From positions 1 through 43,067 of the forward strand of contig JANXWE010000187.1 of NCBI GenBank assembly GCA_025351325.1: DNA of 43,067 nucleotides, read 5' to 3'. The notes beneath the pieces were generated by a model. That model was not told the origin of the DNA. It made no database searches and saw nothing but the letters and a program-made list of their open reading frames with translations. Position numbers and translations under genes: made by a program. This DNA is from Fimbriiglobus sp. (lineage in GTDB: Bacteria > Planctomycetota > Planctomycetia > Gemmatales > Gemmataceae). Within the stretch, counting starts at the first letter, position 1. The number at the start of each line of letters is the position of its first letter. This document shows, one piece after another, positions 7,516-15,735 of this stretch.

Positions 7516-8499
7516 TCACCGCTGTTCCAGCGACTTCACATAATGCACGAGATCGATGATGTCCTGCGGTGGCACGGTCAACCCACTCATCGGCATCGGC
7601 GTACCGGGAATACCCAAGAAGACACGCGAATAGATATGATCCGGTGCGGCGCCCCCTTTGAATAGCCCAGCCGTGAGATCGCGTGGCACCGCCTTCGTGC
7701 CGTTCTCGTTGAGGAATTTGGGATCTTTCGATTGCGGCCCGTCGCCTTTGCCGTTGGTACCGTGACACGACACGCAGGCCGCTTTCTCGAAGATCAATTT
7801 GCCGTGGGCAATTCCTTCCGGGGTGCTTTCAGGGAACGGGTTCGGCAGCGCGAAGCTCAGGCCCACCGCGACTTCCATCTCGGCCATCTGCCGCATCTTT
7901 TCGATGGCCACCGGACTCCAGTCGGATTTTTCATCGAAGCCTTCCTCGCTCAGTTCGGCTTTCGTCTTCACGCTGTCCTTCATCCGCTGCACGATGACTT
8001 CGACGCGGACGAACTTGCGGACTTGGCCGACGAGTGCCCAAAGTTGGGCGTCGGGCAGGTGGCCGAACGAGGGCATCGGCGAACCGGCGATCCCACGTTT
8101 TAAGGTGCCGAACAGATCGTCGTCGGTCGGCATTCCCCCGCCGGTTTTCGCGGCGTTCGTGGTGCTGACAAACTTGAATTTGTCGTACCCGAAGTACCGG
8201 GCACGCGGGTTCAATCCGGCCAAACCGACTCCGTCCCCTTTGGCTCCATGGCAGTTGGCACAATGGAGTAGAAAGAGCTTGTTCCCATCCGGATTTTCGA
8301 CTTCGACATCCGGCAGCGAGGTTCCTGTGGTCAGCCCCGTCTTCGAATAAGGCCCGGCCGGTTGCTCTGGCAGGACACGATTCACCGCGAAGCCGCTGGC
8401 GACCACTCCGCCGATCAACAAAAAGGGCGACAGCATCAGAATGATCAAGCGGAACTTCGGCAGGCGGAACCCTTGGCCGGGTGGCAAAATTTCGTTCAT
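7516..8499 (-). CDS. Membrane-anchored di-heme cytochrome c
   Basis: The 327-aa protein has one N-terminal membrane segment (about 17-40) and two c-type heme sites, CANCH (80-84) and CVSCH (near residue 240), each in a cytochrome-c fold context (CHGAKGDG, CHGTNGKGDG). Candidate axial methionines lie in the GSPMPSFG segment of domain 1 and near GTPMPMSG in domain 2. It should face the periplasmic side and carry electrons one at a time; the partner oxidase or dehydrogenase is not in this window. The architecture is a tandem of two class-I domains. It is the first gene of the minus-strand set running down to the HIT gene. The start at 8499 was chosen because it places the membrane segment directly after a short charged tail. 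Confidence 0.9.
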   Translation of the reverse strand: MNEILPPGQGFRLPKFRLIILMLSPFLLIGGVVASGFAVNRVLPEQPAGPYSKTGLTTGTSLPDVEVENPDGNKLFLLHCANCHGAKGDGVGLAGLNPRARYFGYDKFKFVSTTNAAKTGGGMPTDDDLFGTLKRGIAGSPMPSFGHLPDAQLWALVGQVRKFVRVEVIVQRMKDSVKTKAELSEEGFDEKSDWSPVAIEKMRQMAEMEVAVGLSFALPNPFPESTPEGIAHGKLIFEKAACVSCHGTNGKGDGPQSKDPKFLNENGTKAVPRDLTAGLFKGGAAPDHIYSRVFLGIPGTPMPMSGLTVPPQDIIDLVHYVKSLEQR

Positions 8500-8582
8500 G
8501 GCGGCACTCGAACGTGGCGGCGGGATGGCACCTACATTTTAGCCTAAAACCGCAAAAAGCAAACCGGAGTAACCGAAGGCAG

Positions 8583-8662
8583 GCGAGCCGGCCAGAGTCT
8601 GCCGGATTGTTTTGAGCAGTCCAGAATCCGACAGCTGACGGACGCTGGCCGGGGTGCCTGTT
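8583..8662. repeat. Dispersed hairpin repeat, diverged copy
   Basis: This stretch begins CGAGCCGGCCAGAG and ends CGCTGGCCGG, so its ends pair (CCGGCCA with TGGCCGG). Its middle (GATTGTTTTGAGCAG and CCGACAGCTGACG) resembles the repeats at 34521-34596 and 35585-35660. It occupies the 173-bp gap upstream of the cytochrome gene and is probably an untranslated family member. Confidence 0.5.
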
Positions 8663-8672
8663 CATCAAGCCA

Positions 8673-8843
8673 TCAAATCACGAAGGCAATCAGAAGTATC
8701 AGGGCGAGTAGGAATCCGATCCCAATGATCGTGGCGAAGTCGTCTCCACAACGCTTTTGCCCCAGCGTGCAGACATACACCACGCTATGGCCAATCGCTT
8801 GCGTGAGAACTGCAAGCAATACTTCGAAAACAAACGATAACAC
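8673..8843 (-). CDS. Small two-helix membrane protein
   Basis: The protein has 56 aa. A longer frame with an ATG reaches 9008 but would overlap the HAD gene. The GTG at 8843 is instead preceded by GGAGG at 6 nt, a near-ideal ribosome-binding site, so I choose it. Two hydrophobic helices (about 2-27 and 36-56) are separated by a polar turn, TLGQKRCGDD. The protein is probably an inner-membrane small protein. I recognise no family. It is read divergently from the HAD gene, with 85 bp between the two starts. Confidence 0.55.
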   Translation of the reverse strand: MLSFVFEVLLAVLTQAIGHSVVYVCTLGQKRCGDDFATIIGIGFLLALILLIAFVI

Positions 8844-8928
8844 TCTTGCCTCCTTCGCCCGCCACGGTTGCCATTCTTTGCGATAGACTGGTTTCAAATG
8901 CTTATCTTGGACGGTAGTTCCGTTCCCA

Positions 8929-9579
8929 ATGTTTGAGAGCCGACCGATGCCCGCTGACTGGAAGCCGTCCGCCACTACTCGCGCTTTGATCTTCGATTGC
9001 GATGGCACACTCGCCGATACTATGCCGATCCATTACCGGGCTTGGACGCAAATTCTGCATCCGCGTGGAATCCCCTTCGATGAACGGCGCTTCTACCAGC
9101 TCGGCGGAGTGCCGACGGCGAAGATCATCCGCGTTTTGAGCGAGGAAACGGGCATCCCCGTTACAGATGCCGAAATCGAAACGCTCGTCCACGTTAAAGA
9201 ATCGATCTTCCTGACTCTGTTGCACGAAGTGACCGCGCTGGATTCCGTCGTTGGCATTGCCGAGCGCTACCGGGGCCGGTTGCCGATGGCCGTGGCGAGC
9301 GGGGGATACCGCGCCATCGTGCAGCAGACGCTCCAAGCTATTGGCATCCACGATTGGTTCGATGCGTTGGTCTGTGCGGAAGACACGGCCCGCCACAAAC
9401 CGGAGCCGGATGTCTTTCTGGAAGCGGCCGCGCGGCTCGGGAACATCCCGACGAGCGCCTGCGTGGTGTTCGAAGATACCGACATCGGCCTCGAAGCGGC
9501 CCGCCGCGCGGGCATGCAAGGAATCGACGTGCGCGGTTGGGTTTCACCCCGTGCAGGCGAAGTCACCCCTGACTACTGA
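8929..9579 (+). CDS. HAD-superfamily phosphatase, beta-phosphoglucomutase-like
   Basis: The 216-aa protein carries all four HAD motifs: I, FDCDGTL (D23 nucleophile, D25 acid); II, a serine in MAVASGGY; III, the lysine in RHKPEPD; IV, VFEDTDIG. A helical cap lies between motifs I and II, as in the beta-phosphoglucomutase/phosphoglycolate-phosphatase subgroup. Substrates are likely small phosphorylated sugars; the exact one is not predictable. An alternative start at 8947 would remove six residues and is equally possible because neither has a strong ribosome-binding site. The 3' end overlaps the convergent histidine-kinase gene by 17 bp. Confidence 0.9.
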   Translation: MFESRPMPADWKPSATTRALIFDCDGTLADTMPIHYRAWTQILHPRGIPFDERRFYQLGGVPTAKIIRVLSEETGIPVTDAEIETLVHVKESIFLTLLHEVTALDSVVGIAERYRGRLPMAVASGGYRAIVQQTLQAIGIHDWFDALVCAEDTARHKPEPDVFLEAAARLGNIPTSACVVFEDTDIGLEAARRAGMQGIDVRGWVSPRAGEVTPDY

Positions 9580-10837
9580 CCCGCGGGAAAAAGATTCTGA
9601 ACTGCGTTCCTCGGCCGAGTGCCGTAACAACGCGCACGAAGCCACCGGCGTGCGTGACGATCTGGCTGACCACCGCAAGACCTAGCCCGGTGCCTTGGCC
9701 CCGAGGCTTCGTGGTATAGAACGGATCGAAGATTTTCGCCAACACCTCCGGTGAAATTCCGGTGCCACCATCGGCCACTTCCACCAAGACGAACCGGCCC
9801 GGAAGACCGTCTTCGTACCGATCTTCTACGGCATCCACGACAATCGAAATCACTCCTTGATTTTGAAGTGCATCCCGAGCATTCACCACCAGATTCAACA
9901 CGACGCGTTCGAGTTGATCTGGAGCGATCAACACCCGACCAACGGGCGAGCGTACCTCAATGGTCACCGGGCACTGTTCCCCTGCGACGGCTTGAAGGAG
10001 TGGGAGCTGGGCAGCGATGACTTCGGACGGTCGAATCACCCGGGCCGCTTTTGGGCCAGGATGGGCGAACTCCATCAATTCCGCCGTCAACTTCACCCCG
10101 CGTTGGCCGGCGCTGGCGATCTGCCGGGCGAACCCACTGAGGATTGGCCCGGCCGTCGAGTCGGCTGAAATCAAGTCGGCGTAGCCGGTGATGATCGTCA
10201 AAATGTTCCGGAAGTCGTGTGCGACGCCCGCCGCCATTTCCGCGAGTGCATCCAACCGACGAGCCTCGGCGAGTTGGCTCGCCTGCGTGTGCAAGGCGAT
10301 CCGTGCTTCCTCGAATTCAGCCGCACGGATTTTGAGCGCCACGACATCGGCCATCGATCCGGCGAAGTCCCGATCCTCGGTCGTCCACTCCCGCAGTGGG
10401 CCGATGTGCTCGTGACAGACAACTCCGATGACTTCGCCACCCACATAAATCGGAGCGTCGAGTAGCGAAGTCACGCCGAGTGGGGCCAGGTAAGCGTCGT
10501 ACAGGCCGGTCGTTCGCGGATCGGTCTTCGCCGACTCGGCCGGTACCGTTTTGCGACGGGAAAGAGCCGCGAAGTAAGCGGGAAAATCGTCCACTTGCAG
10601 AGTGATGCCCGCCGAGTGCGTGGCTTTGGATTGCTCGAATAAGTCGACGCAACGCAGAGCACGCTTTTCGTCCACGAAGAGCCAAATCCCGGCCCGCTCG
10701 ATCCGGAGCACACCAGCGGCGGCTTCGGTCAACTTCCCAAACACTTCCTCAAGTTTGGTGCCGTCTTCGATGCGGAGTTTCGCCAAAAGCAGACGGGCAT
10801 CGTCGGCGGGGCGCCGAGGTTCGGGATGATCCGGCAT
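9563..10837 (-). CDS. GAF-domain sensor histidine kinase
   Basis: The protein has 424 aa from ATG 10837, which has GAGGG 8 nt upstream; an in-frame ATG at 10852 would add five residues. An N-terminal GAF domain (about 15-180) is followed by a HisKA helix with GVAHDFRNILTIITGY, then an ATPase domain with the N box LNLVVNARDAL, G1 ADGGTGI, F box FDPFYTT and G2 GQGTGLGLAVV. There is no membrane segment, so sensing is cytosolic. No receiver domain or response regulator lies next to it, so its partner must be elsewhere. It follows map by 27 bp (12 bp if 10852 is used) and is probably co-transcribed with adk and map, an unusual place for a sensor kinase. Confidence 0.88.
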   Translation of the reverse strand: MPDHPEPRRPADDARLLLAKLRIEDGTKLEEVFGKLTEAAAGVLRIERAGIWLFVDEKRALRCVDLFEQSKATHSAGITLQVDDFPAYFAALSRRKTVPAESAKTDPRTTGLYDAYLAPLGVTSLLDAPIYVGGEVIGVVCHEHIGPLREWTTEDRDFAGSMADVVALKIRAAEFEEARIALHTQASQLAEARRLDALAEMAAGVAHDFRNILTIITGYADLISADSTAGPILSGFARQIASAGQRGVKLTAELMEFAHPGPKAARVIRPSEVIAAQLPLLQAVAGEQCPVTIEVRSPVGRVLIAPDQLERVVLNLVVNARDALQNQGVISIVVDAVEDRYEDGLPGRFVLVEVADGGTGISPEVLAKIFDPFYTTKPRGQGTGLGLAVVSQIVTHAGGFVRVVTALGRGTQFRIFFPRVSSQG

Positions 10838-10864
10838 GGGCGAGACCCTCATCAGCCGCCGATT

Positions 10865-11686
10865 CTAAACCGCCGTCGGTTCGTCGTCGAAGGCGCCTTC
10901 GTCCGAGGTGATATTCACGATACCGTCGGCGGTGATCGCCAGCGTGTGTTCGATGTGGACACTCGCCAGACCGTCGCGGGTGACTACCGTCCAGTGGTCG
11001 CGCGTCGTCACGACTTCGGCCGTGCCCATGTTCACCATCGGTTCGATGGCGAGCACCAACCCCGGCTCCAACCGGAAGTCGTGCTTGCGGGTGTCCCGCG
11101 ACACGTAGTTCGGCACCTGCGGGTTCTCGTGCATCACCCGCCCGATCCCGTGACCCACGTAGTTCGTCACGACACTGAACCCGGCTTCCTCGGCGTGCTT
11201 CTGCATCCGGCTGGCCACTTCGCTCCACCACTTCCGCCGCGGCAGTTCGTCGATGGCCATCTGGAGCACTTCCGTGCCGATTTTGAGCAAGCGCAACCGC
11301 TCCGGCCGAACCGTGCCCACGGGGATGGTGATCGCGCGATCGGCGCACCACCCGTTCAACCGGCAGGCCGTATCGACCTTGAGCAGGTCGCCGTCTTTGA
11401 GCGCCCGTTCGCCCGGGATGCCGTGAACCACTTGCTCGTTGATGCTCATGCACGTCACGGAGGGGAATGGGACTTTGCCGGGATACCCTTTGAACAGCGG
11501 GATGGCTTGATGTTTCAAATAGAATGCTTCGACCACACGGTCGATCTCGATGGTTTTCACGCCGGGTTTCGCCATGTCGCGGCAGATCTTGAGCGCCCGG
11601 GCCACGAGTTTGCCCGACTCCCGCATGAGGCCGAGTTCGCGGGCCGATTTCAATTCGGGCGGACGATTGTTGTGCCGTTGAAACAT
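10865..11686 (-). CDS. map: Methionine aminopeptidase, type I
   Basis: The 273-aa enzyme removes the initiator methionine from nascent proteins. The metal-binding residues expected for the pita-bread fold are visible: the first Asp in LLKVDTACRL, the second Asp in WCADRAIT, the His in GHGIGRVMHENP, the Glu in LAIEPMV and the Glu in HIEHTLAIT. The start at 11686 gives the usual N-terminus; an in-frame start at 11746 would run into the adk coding region. Position after secY and adk is the classic spc-operon arrangement. Confidence 0.95.
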   Translation of the reverse strand: MFQRHNNRPPELKSARELGLMRESGKLVARALKICRDMAKPGVKTIEIDRVVEAFYLKHQAIPLFKGYPGKVPFPSVTCMSINEQVVHGIPGERALKDGDLLKVDTACRLNGWCADRAITIPVGTVRPERLRLLKIGTEVLQMAIDELPRRKWWSEVASRMQKHAEEAGFSVVTNYVGHGIGRVMHENPQVPNYVSRDTRKHDFRLEPGLVLAIEPMVNMGTAEVVTTRDHWTVVTRDGLASVHIEHTLAITADGIVNITSDEGAFDDEPTAV

Positions 11687-11724
11687 GGTATCCGTGGGGT
11701 CTCGGCGTGGGAATCGAAACTCGC

Positions 11725-12378
11725 TCAGCCGCGTTCGGGAAGGCATTTCACGATGTTCTGGTAAATCGTCTCAACCGGATCAGTCGCCGAGATTTCTTTC
11801 AACAGCCCGGCCCGGCGGTAATGCTCGATCAGAAAATCGGTGTTGGCGTGGAACTCGGCCAGCCGCGTCCGAACCGTCGCTTCGCCGTCGTCATCTCGGA
11901 TCATCAACGCGCGACCGCAGCGGTCGCAGATGTTGGGCAATTTCGGTCGTTGAAACTCTAAATTGTAGCAGACTCCGCACGCGCCATTGGAGCAACATCG
12001 GCGACTCCCAATCCGCCGGACGACGTCGTCGTCGCTCACGGCCAAATCGACGACGGCATCCAGTTTCAAGAATTGCTGCGCCAACAAGGCGTCGAGCGCG
12101 ATCGCCTGCGAGTAGGTGCGCGGGTAGCCGTCCATCACGAATTGCTCCGGGTGCCGGGCACGGAACAGTTCGGCCACCATGTCGTTGGCCATCGTGTCCG
12201 GCACGAGCCGGCCCGCATCGATCAGGGGCTTCGCCTCGCGGGCCACGGTCGAGTTTTGTCGGATCGCTTCCCGCAAAATATCGCCGGTGCCGATGTAGAG
12301 CAGCCCGAGGCGGTCGCACAGTTTTCTGGCTTGCGTCCCTTTCCCGGACCCCGGTGCACCGATCAGAACCAATCGCAT
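11725..12378 (-). CDS. adk: Adenylate kinase
   Basis: The 217-aa enzyme interconverts ATP + AMP and 2 ADP. It shows the P-loop GAPGSGKGT near residue 10, the AMP-binding DGYPRT motif and a LID with four-cysteine zinc-type spacing (CCSNGACGVC and CDRCG). Starts at 12378 (MRLVLIG) and 12384 (MLMRLVL) are both possible; I chose the one that matches the usual family N-terminus. Neither has a clear ribosome-binding site. A terminator-like hairpin with a T-run ends only about 10-16 bp upstream, so expression probably depends on read-through. Confidence 0.95.
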   Translation of the reverse strand: MRLVLIGAPGSGKGTQARKLCDRLGLLYIGTGDILREAIRQNSTVAREAKPLIDAGRLVPDTMANDMVAELFRARHPEQFVMDGYPRTYSQAIALDALLAQQFLKLDAVVDLAVSDDDVVRRIGSRRCCSNGACGVCYNLEFQRPKLPNICDRCGRALMIRDDDGEATVRTRLAEFHANTDFLIEHYRRAGLLKEISATDPVETIYQNIVKCLPERG

Positions 12379-12393
12379 AAGCATGGCCAATAG

Positions 12394-12423
12394 AAAAAGC
12401 CGACGAACGGTCGGTTCGTCGGC
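12394..12423 (-). terminator. Intrinsic terminator/attenuator between secY and adk
   Basis: On the minus strand, arms GCCGACGAAC and GTTCGTCGGC (12414-12423 and 12399-12408) form a perfect 10-bp stem with a 5-nt loop. It is followed directly by TTTTT (12398-12394). This is the standard intrinsic terminator layout. It sits 27 bp after the secY stop and just before the adk start. Confidence 0.75.
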
Positions 12424-12450
12424 GGCATGGAAAAACAAGTCACCCGCAGT

Positions 12451-13845
12451 TCACTCGTCGGTGAGGCCCGCGTAGTTCCGCATCACCAAGTGGCTGTTGA
12501 TCTTCTGGACGAGGTCGAGGGCCACACTCACGACGATCAGCAAGCCGGTACCACCGAAGAAGGCCGCGACGGTCGGGTGGATTTCCAACTCCGACCCGAC
12601 GATCGTCGGGATGATCGCGATGATGGCCAGGAATGCGGCGCCGACGTAAGTGATCCGCATCAGCACGCGTTCGAGGTAATCCGCGGTGCTCTTCCCGGGA
12701 CGGTACCCGGGGATGAAGCTGCCATAGTCTTTGAGGTTGTCCGACACTTCCTTCGGGTTGAACGTGATCGCCACCCAGAAGTAGCAGAAGACGTAAATCA
12801 AGACGATGTACAGCACGTTGTAAATCCAGCCCGAGTTCCGCTGGAAAATGTTGCCCCAGTCGGTCGCCCACTGCACGTTGAACTGGTTCGCAATCATGTT
12901 GAACGCGAACCCCGGAATGATCAGCAGCGTGCTGGCGAAGATCACCGGCATGACCCCGGCCGCGTTGAGTTTCATCGGCAAGAAGTTGCGCGAACCGCCG
13001 AACGCCCGGCGGCCGCGGATGTGCTTCGCCGACTGGGTCGGGATGCGGCGTTGGGCTTTCGTGATGGCGATGACGCCCACGACCACGGCGATGAACAGGA
13101 ACCCGAGGACGAGCATTTTCTCGAGGCTGATGTCGCCCGATTCACTCCCGAGCGTGAACAAGCTCGCCTTCAGTTGAGACGTGCCCGGAACGAAGATCAT
13201 GATGCCAATGGCTTCCGGAATGCGGGCGATGATCCCCGCCATGATGATCAGCGAGATCCCGTTGCCGATACCGTATTCGTCGATCTGCTCACCGATCCAC
13301 ATCAAGAACAGCGTTCCCGCCGTCATGATGATGACCGCCGCCATGCCGAAGTAAAATGCGGTTGACGAATCATCCATGATCCCGCCGATCGCGGACCCGA
13401 AGCCACCGCCATCACCCCCCGGCCGCAGCAGCGTCTGGACGAACATGGTCGCTTGGATCACGCAGATCGGCACCGTGAGATAGCGTGTGTATTCGTTGAT
13501 CTTCTTCCGCCCGGATTCCCCCTCTTTACGGAGGCGTTCGAGAGACGGGAGCACCCCGGATGACAGCAACTGCATGATGATCGACGCGGAAATGTACGGC
13601 ATGATGCCGAGCGAGAAGATGCACGACTGGCTCAAGTTCCCACCGGAGAACAACGAGACGAAGCCGAGAACCTTCCCGAGTGCCCCGCCGCCCGCGTTGG
13701 CCATTTTATCGGCGAGCACCGCTTGATCGATCATCGGGAGTGGAACGTAGTATCCAATCCGGTACGCGGCCAAAAATAGCAGCGTGATGAAAATCTTGCG
13801 GCGCAGTTCGGGGATCTTGAAGATCGTGACTAATTGCGAGAACAT
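12451..13845 (-). CDS. secY: Preprotein translocase subunit SecY
   Basis: The 464-aa protein is the channel subunit of the Sec translocon. It starts MFSQLVTIFKIPELRRKI, has about ten hydrophobic segments, and shows the family signatures GIMPYISASIIMQLL (helix 2 region) and the cytosolic loop QRRIPTQSAK. The frame is open upstream of 13845, but those codons come from the repetitive hairpin and are not part of the protein. Relative to shorter bacterial SecY proteins, it carries a Gly-rich insert (LLRPGGDGGGFGSAIGG) in an early loop. It is the last gene before the intrinsic terminator. Confidence 0.96.
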   Translation of the reverse strand: MFSQLVTIFKIPELRRKIFITLLFLAAYRIGYYVPLPMIDQAVLADKMANAGGGALGKVLGFVSLFSGGNLSQSCIFSLGIMPYISASIIMQLLSSGVLPSLERLRKEGESGRKKINEYTRYLTVPICVIQATMFVQTLLRPGGDGGGFGSAIGGIMDDSSTAFYFGMAAVIIMTAGTLFLMWIGEQIDEYGIGNGISLIIMAGIIARIPEAIGIMIFVPGTSQLKASLFTLGSESGDISLEKMLVLGFLFIAVVVGVIAITKAQRRIPTQSAKHIRGRRAFGGSRNFLPMKLNAAGVMPVIFASTLLIIPGFAFNMIANQFNVQWATDWGNIFQRNSGWIYNVLYIVLIYVFCYFWVAITFNPKEVSDNLKDYGSFIPGYRPGKSTADYLERVLMRITYVGAAFLAIIAIIPTIVGSELEIHPTVAAFFGGTGLLIVVSVALDLVQKINSHLVMRNYAGLTDE

Positions 13846-13861
13846 CGGAACCCCGAGATGA

Positions 13862-13942
13862 ATTTCGGATTTGGGATTTCGGATAGGAGACTTCGGATCG
13901 GCAGTGAATCTTCCAATCCGAAATCTGCAATCGCCGATCCGC
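13862..13942. repeat. Short-tandem-repeat hairpin, rplO-secY spacer
   Basis: The spacer is made of variants of TTTCGGA/ATCCGAAA. One perfect pairing is GATTTCGGAT (13875-13884) with ATCCGAAATC (13916-13925); TTCGGAT at 13892 could pair alternatively. It belongs to the same sequence class as the element at 21611-21690. Confidence 0.65.
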
Positions 13943-13944
13943 AA

Positions 13945-14478
13945 TCAAACGACGGCCGGCGGCTTCGGTTTGATCTTCACGGCCCGGTTGCCCTGGCCCA
14001 TCTTGTTGCGAACGGGCTTCTTCGGTGGTGGAATCAGTTCCAACATCCCACCTTTGGCTTCGAGCTTCTCGCGGGCCGACTTCGTGAAGTGGTTCGCCTT
14101 CACGGTCAACTGCTTCGTGACTTCGCCTTCGCCGAGCACGCGGACGCCATCGAAGGTGCCCACGACGAGCCGCTTGGCCTTGAGGGACGCCATATCAATC
14201 AACTCGCCCGGCTCGAACTGATCGTCGAGGTCGCGGATGTTGACGATGGCAAAATCCTTGGCGAAGGTCGCGTTGGAAAAGCCCCGCTTCGGAATCCGGC
14301 GGTGGAGCATCGTCTGGCCACCCACGAACAGCGGATTCGGCTTCGCCGAACCGGCGCTCGCGAACTGACCCTTGTGTCCACGGCTACCCGTTTTACCGTG
14401 ACCGGAGCCGACGCCCCGACCAACCCGTTTTTTGAGCTTGCGCTTTTGCAAACCATCCGAGAGTGTCGTGAGATCCAT
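13945..14478 (-). CDS. rplO: 50S ribosomal protein L15
   Basis: The 177-aa protein has the L15 N-terminus rich in basic Gly motifs (KKRVGRGVGSGHGKTGSRGHKGQ) and the GGQTMLHRRIPKRGF segment. It is longer than the usual ~145 aa because of the C-terminal end (PPPKKPVRNKMGQGNRAVKIKPKPPAVV). Its start overlaps the rpsE stop (TAATG), leaving no room for rpmD, which normally lies between them. Confidence 0.95.
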   Translation of the reverse strand: MDLTTLSDGLQKRKLKKRVGRGVGSGHGKTGSRGHKGQFASAGSAKPNPLFVGGQTMLHRRIPKRGFSNATFAKDFAIVNIRDLDDQFEPGELIDMASLKAKRLVVGTFDGVRVLGEGEVTKQLTVKANHFTKSAREKLEAKGGMLELIPPPKKPVRNKMGQGNRAVKIKPKPPAVV

Positions 14479-15059
14479 TAGAGTTGCACTCCCCGAAGGT
14501 TGGCAACCATTTCGCGTGTGCGTAGTTGCTTCAGGCCGTTGATGGTGGCTTTCACAAGGTTGATCGGATTCGTGCTACCGTGCGTTTTGGTCAGGATGTT
14601 TTCGATCCCGGCCGCTTGCAGTACTTCGCGGACACCGGGGCCAGCTTTCACGCCGGTACCCGGGCCAGCGGGAACCAGAATCACCCGACTGGCGCCGAAC
14701 TTGCCAATCACGCGGTGCGGGATCGTCTTATCTTTGAGCTGGAGCTTCTTGGCCCGCTTGGCCATTTGCTCGCCTTCTTTAATGGCTTTCTCAACGGCCG
14801 GTGGCACTTCGTTCGCCTTGGCGTATCCGAAGGAGACCTTGCCGAGCTTGTCGCCGACGACCACGAGCGCGTTGAAACTGAATCGCCGGCCACCCTTGAC
14901 CACGCAGGCACTGCGGCGAATTTTCACCAAGTAGTCGACCATGCCTTGATCGCGTGAATCGCGGTCGTCGCCACCACGGCCACTGCCGCCGCGACCACCG
15001 CCGCCGCTGCCCCCACGGCTGCCGCCTCCACTCCCACCGCCACCTTGTTCATTCGCCAT
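14478..15059 (-). CDS. rpsE: 30S ribosomal protein S5 with Gly-rich N-terminal tail
   Basis: The core (from about residue 38, VDYLVKIRRSACVVKGGRRFSF) is standard S5, including the DKLGKVSFGYAKANEVP and GPGTGVKAGPGVREVL segments. S5 takes part in mRNA decoding fidelity and unwinding. The first ~37 residues are a low-complexity Gly/Ser/Arg tail (GGGGSGGGSRGGSGGGGRG followed by RGG), not found in ordinary S5. It looks like an RGG-type RNA-binding extension. A later start at the Met before VDYLVK would remove it, but that codon has no better ribosome-binding site. Confidence 0.95.
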   Translation of the reverse strand: MANEQGGGGSGGGSRGGSGGGGRGGSGRGGDDRDSRDQGMVDYLVKIRRSACVVKGGRRFSFNALVVVGDKLGKVSFGYAKANEVPPAVEKAIKEGEQMAKRAKKLQLKDKTIPHRVIGKFGASRVILVPAGPGTGVKAGPGVREVLQAAGIENILTKTHGSTNPINLVKATINGLKQLRTREMVANLRGVQL

Positions 15060-15149
15060 GTTCGATCCCCGGTGATCCCGGCGGCGGAGCCGCTGCGGAT
15101 CAGTGCTGTAAGTCTATCGGACGCGAACGCCCGTGATTATCGTTTGAAA

Positions 15150-15605
15150 CTAGCCCTGCTGACGTTCGGCCTTCTTCTCTTTTTTCGACGGTGCAGCCGG
15201 GGCGACCACTTTCGCCTCTTTCGGAGCGGCTTCGACCAAACCGGTGCAGATCAAGCCTGCTTCGGTCGCAGCTCGGGCCAATGCCTTCACCCGGCCATGG
15301 AACCGGTAGTTGCCACGGTCAAAGGCCGCCACGGCGATCCCTTTGGCCTTGGCTTTCTCGGCGAGCTTTTTCCCGACGATGGTCGCTGCCGAGGCATTAC
15401 CGCCGTACTTCAGTTTGTCACCTTTGTCGCTGGTCGAGGCCGCGGCGAGTGTGACCATGTTCTCGTCGTCGATCAACTGGGCGTAGATGTGCAGGTTGCT
15501 GCGGAACACCGAAAGGCGCGGCTTGGTGGCCGTGCCACGGATGGCCCGGCGCACGCGGTATTTCCGCCGCTGGCCTTGCAATGCTTTGAGTTTATTGGCG
15601 TCCAT
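15150..15605 (-). CDS. rplR: 50S ribosomal protein L18
   Basis: The 151-aa protein binds 5S rRNA. The core [25 protein letters not shown] and the C-terminal [24 protein letters not shown] are typical. About 25 extra residues at the end are Ala/Lys-rich ([17 protein letters not shown]). The start at 15605 was chosen from the family N-terminus; the frame is open far upstream without L18 similarity. About 130 bp of spacer separate it from rplF. Confidence 0.95.
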   Translation of the reverse strand: MDANKLKALQGQRRKYRVRRAIRGTATKPRLSVFRSNLHIYAQLIDDENMVTLAAASTSDKGDKLKYGGNASAATIVGKKLAEKAKAKGIAVAAFDRGNYRFHGRVKALARAATEAGLICTGLVEAAPKEAKVVAPAAPSKKEKKAERQQG

Positions 15606-15735
15606 AGTTCTCGAGCTTTCGGCTATCGGCGGAACACAGTTCAGAGTCAGCAAGACCAGCCATCGGCCCACGCGGCCCATGATGTCGTCGGCGATTGCAA
15701 TGCAACCACCGAATGCGGACTGCCAACCGTCGAAA

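Noticed and set aside
12427-13365. 312-codon plus-strand frame within secY
   Set aside because: It is the antisense of SecY membrane helices; its Asp/His/Arg-rich composition is typical of a shadow.
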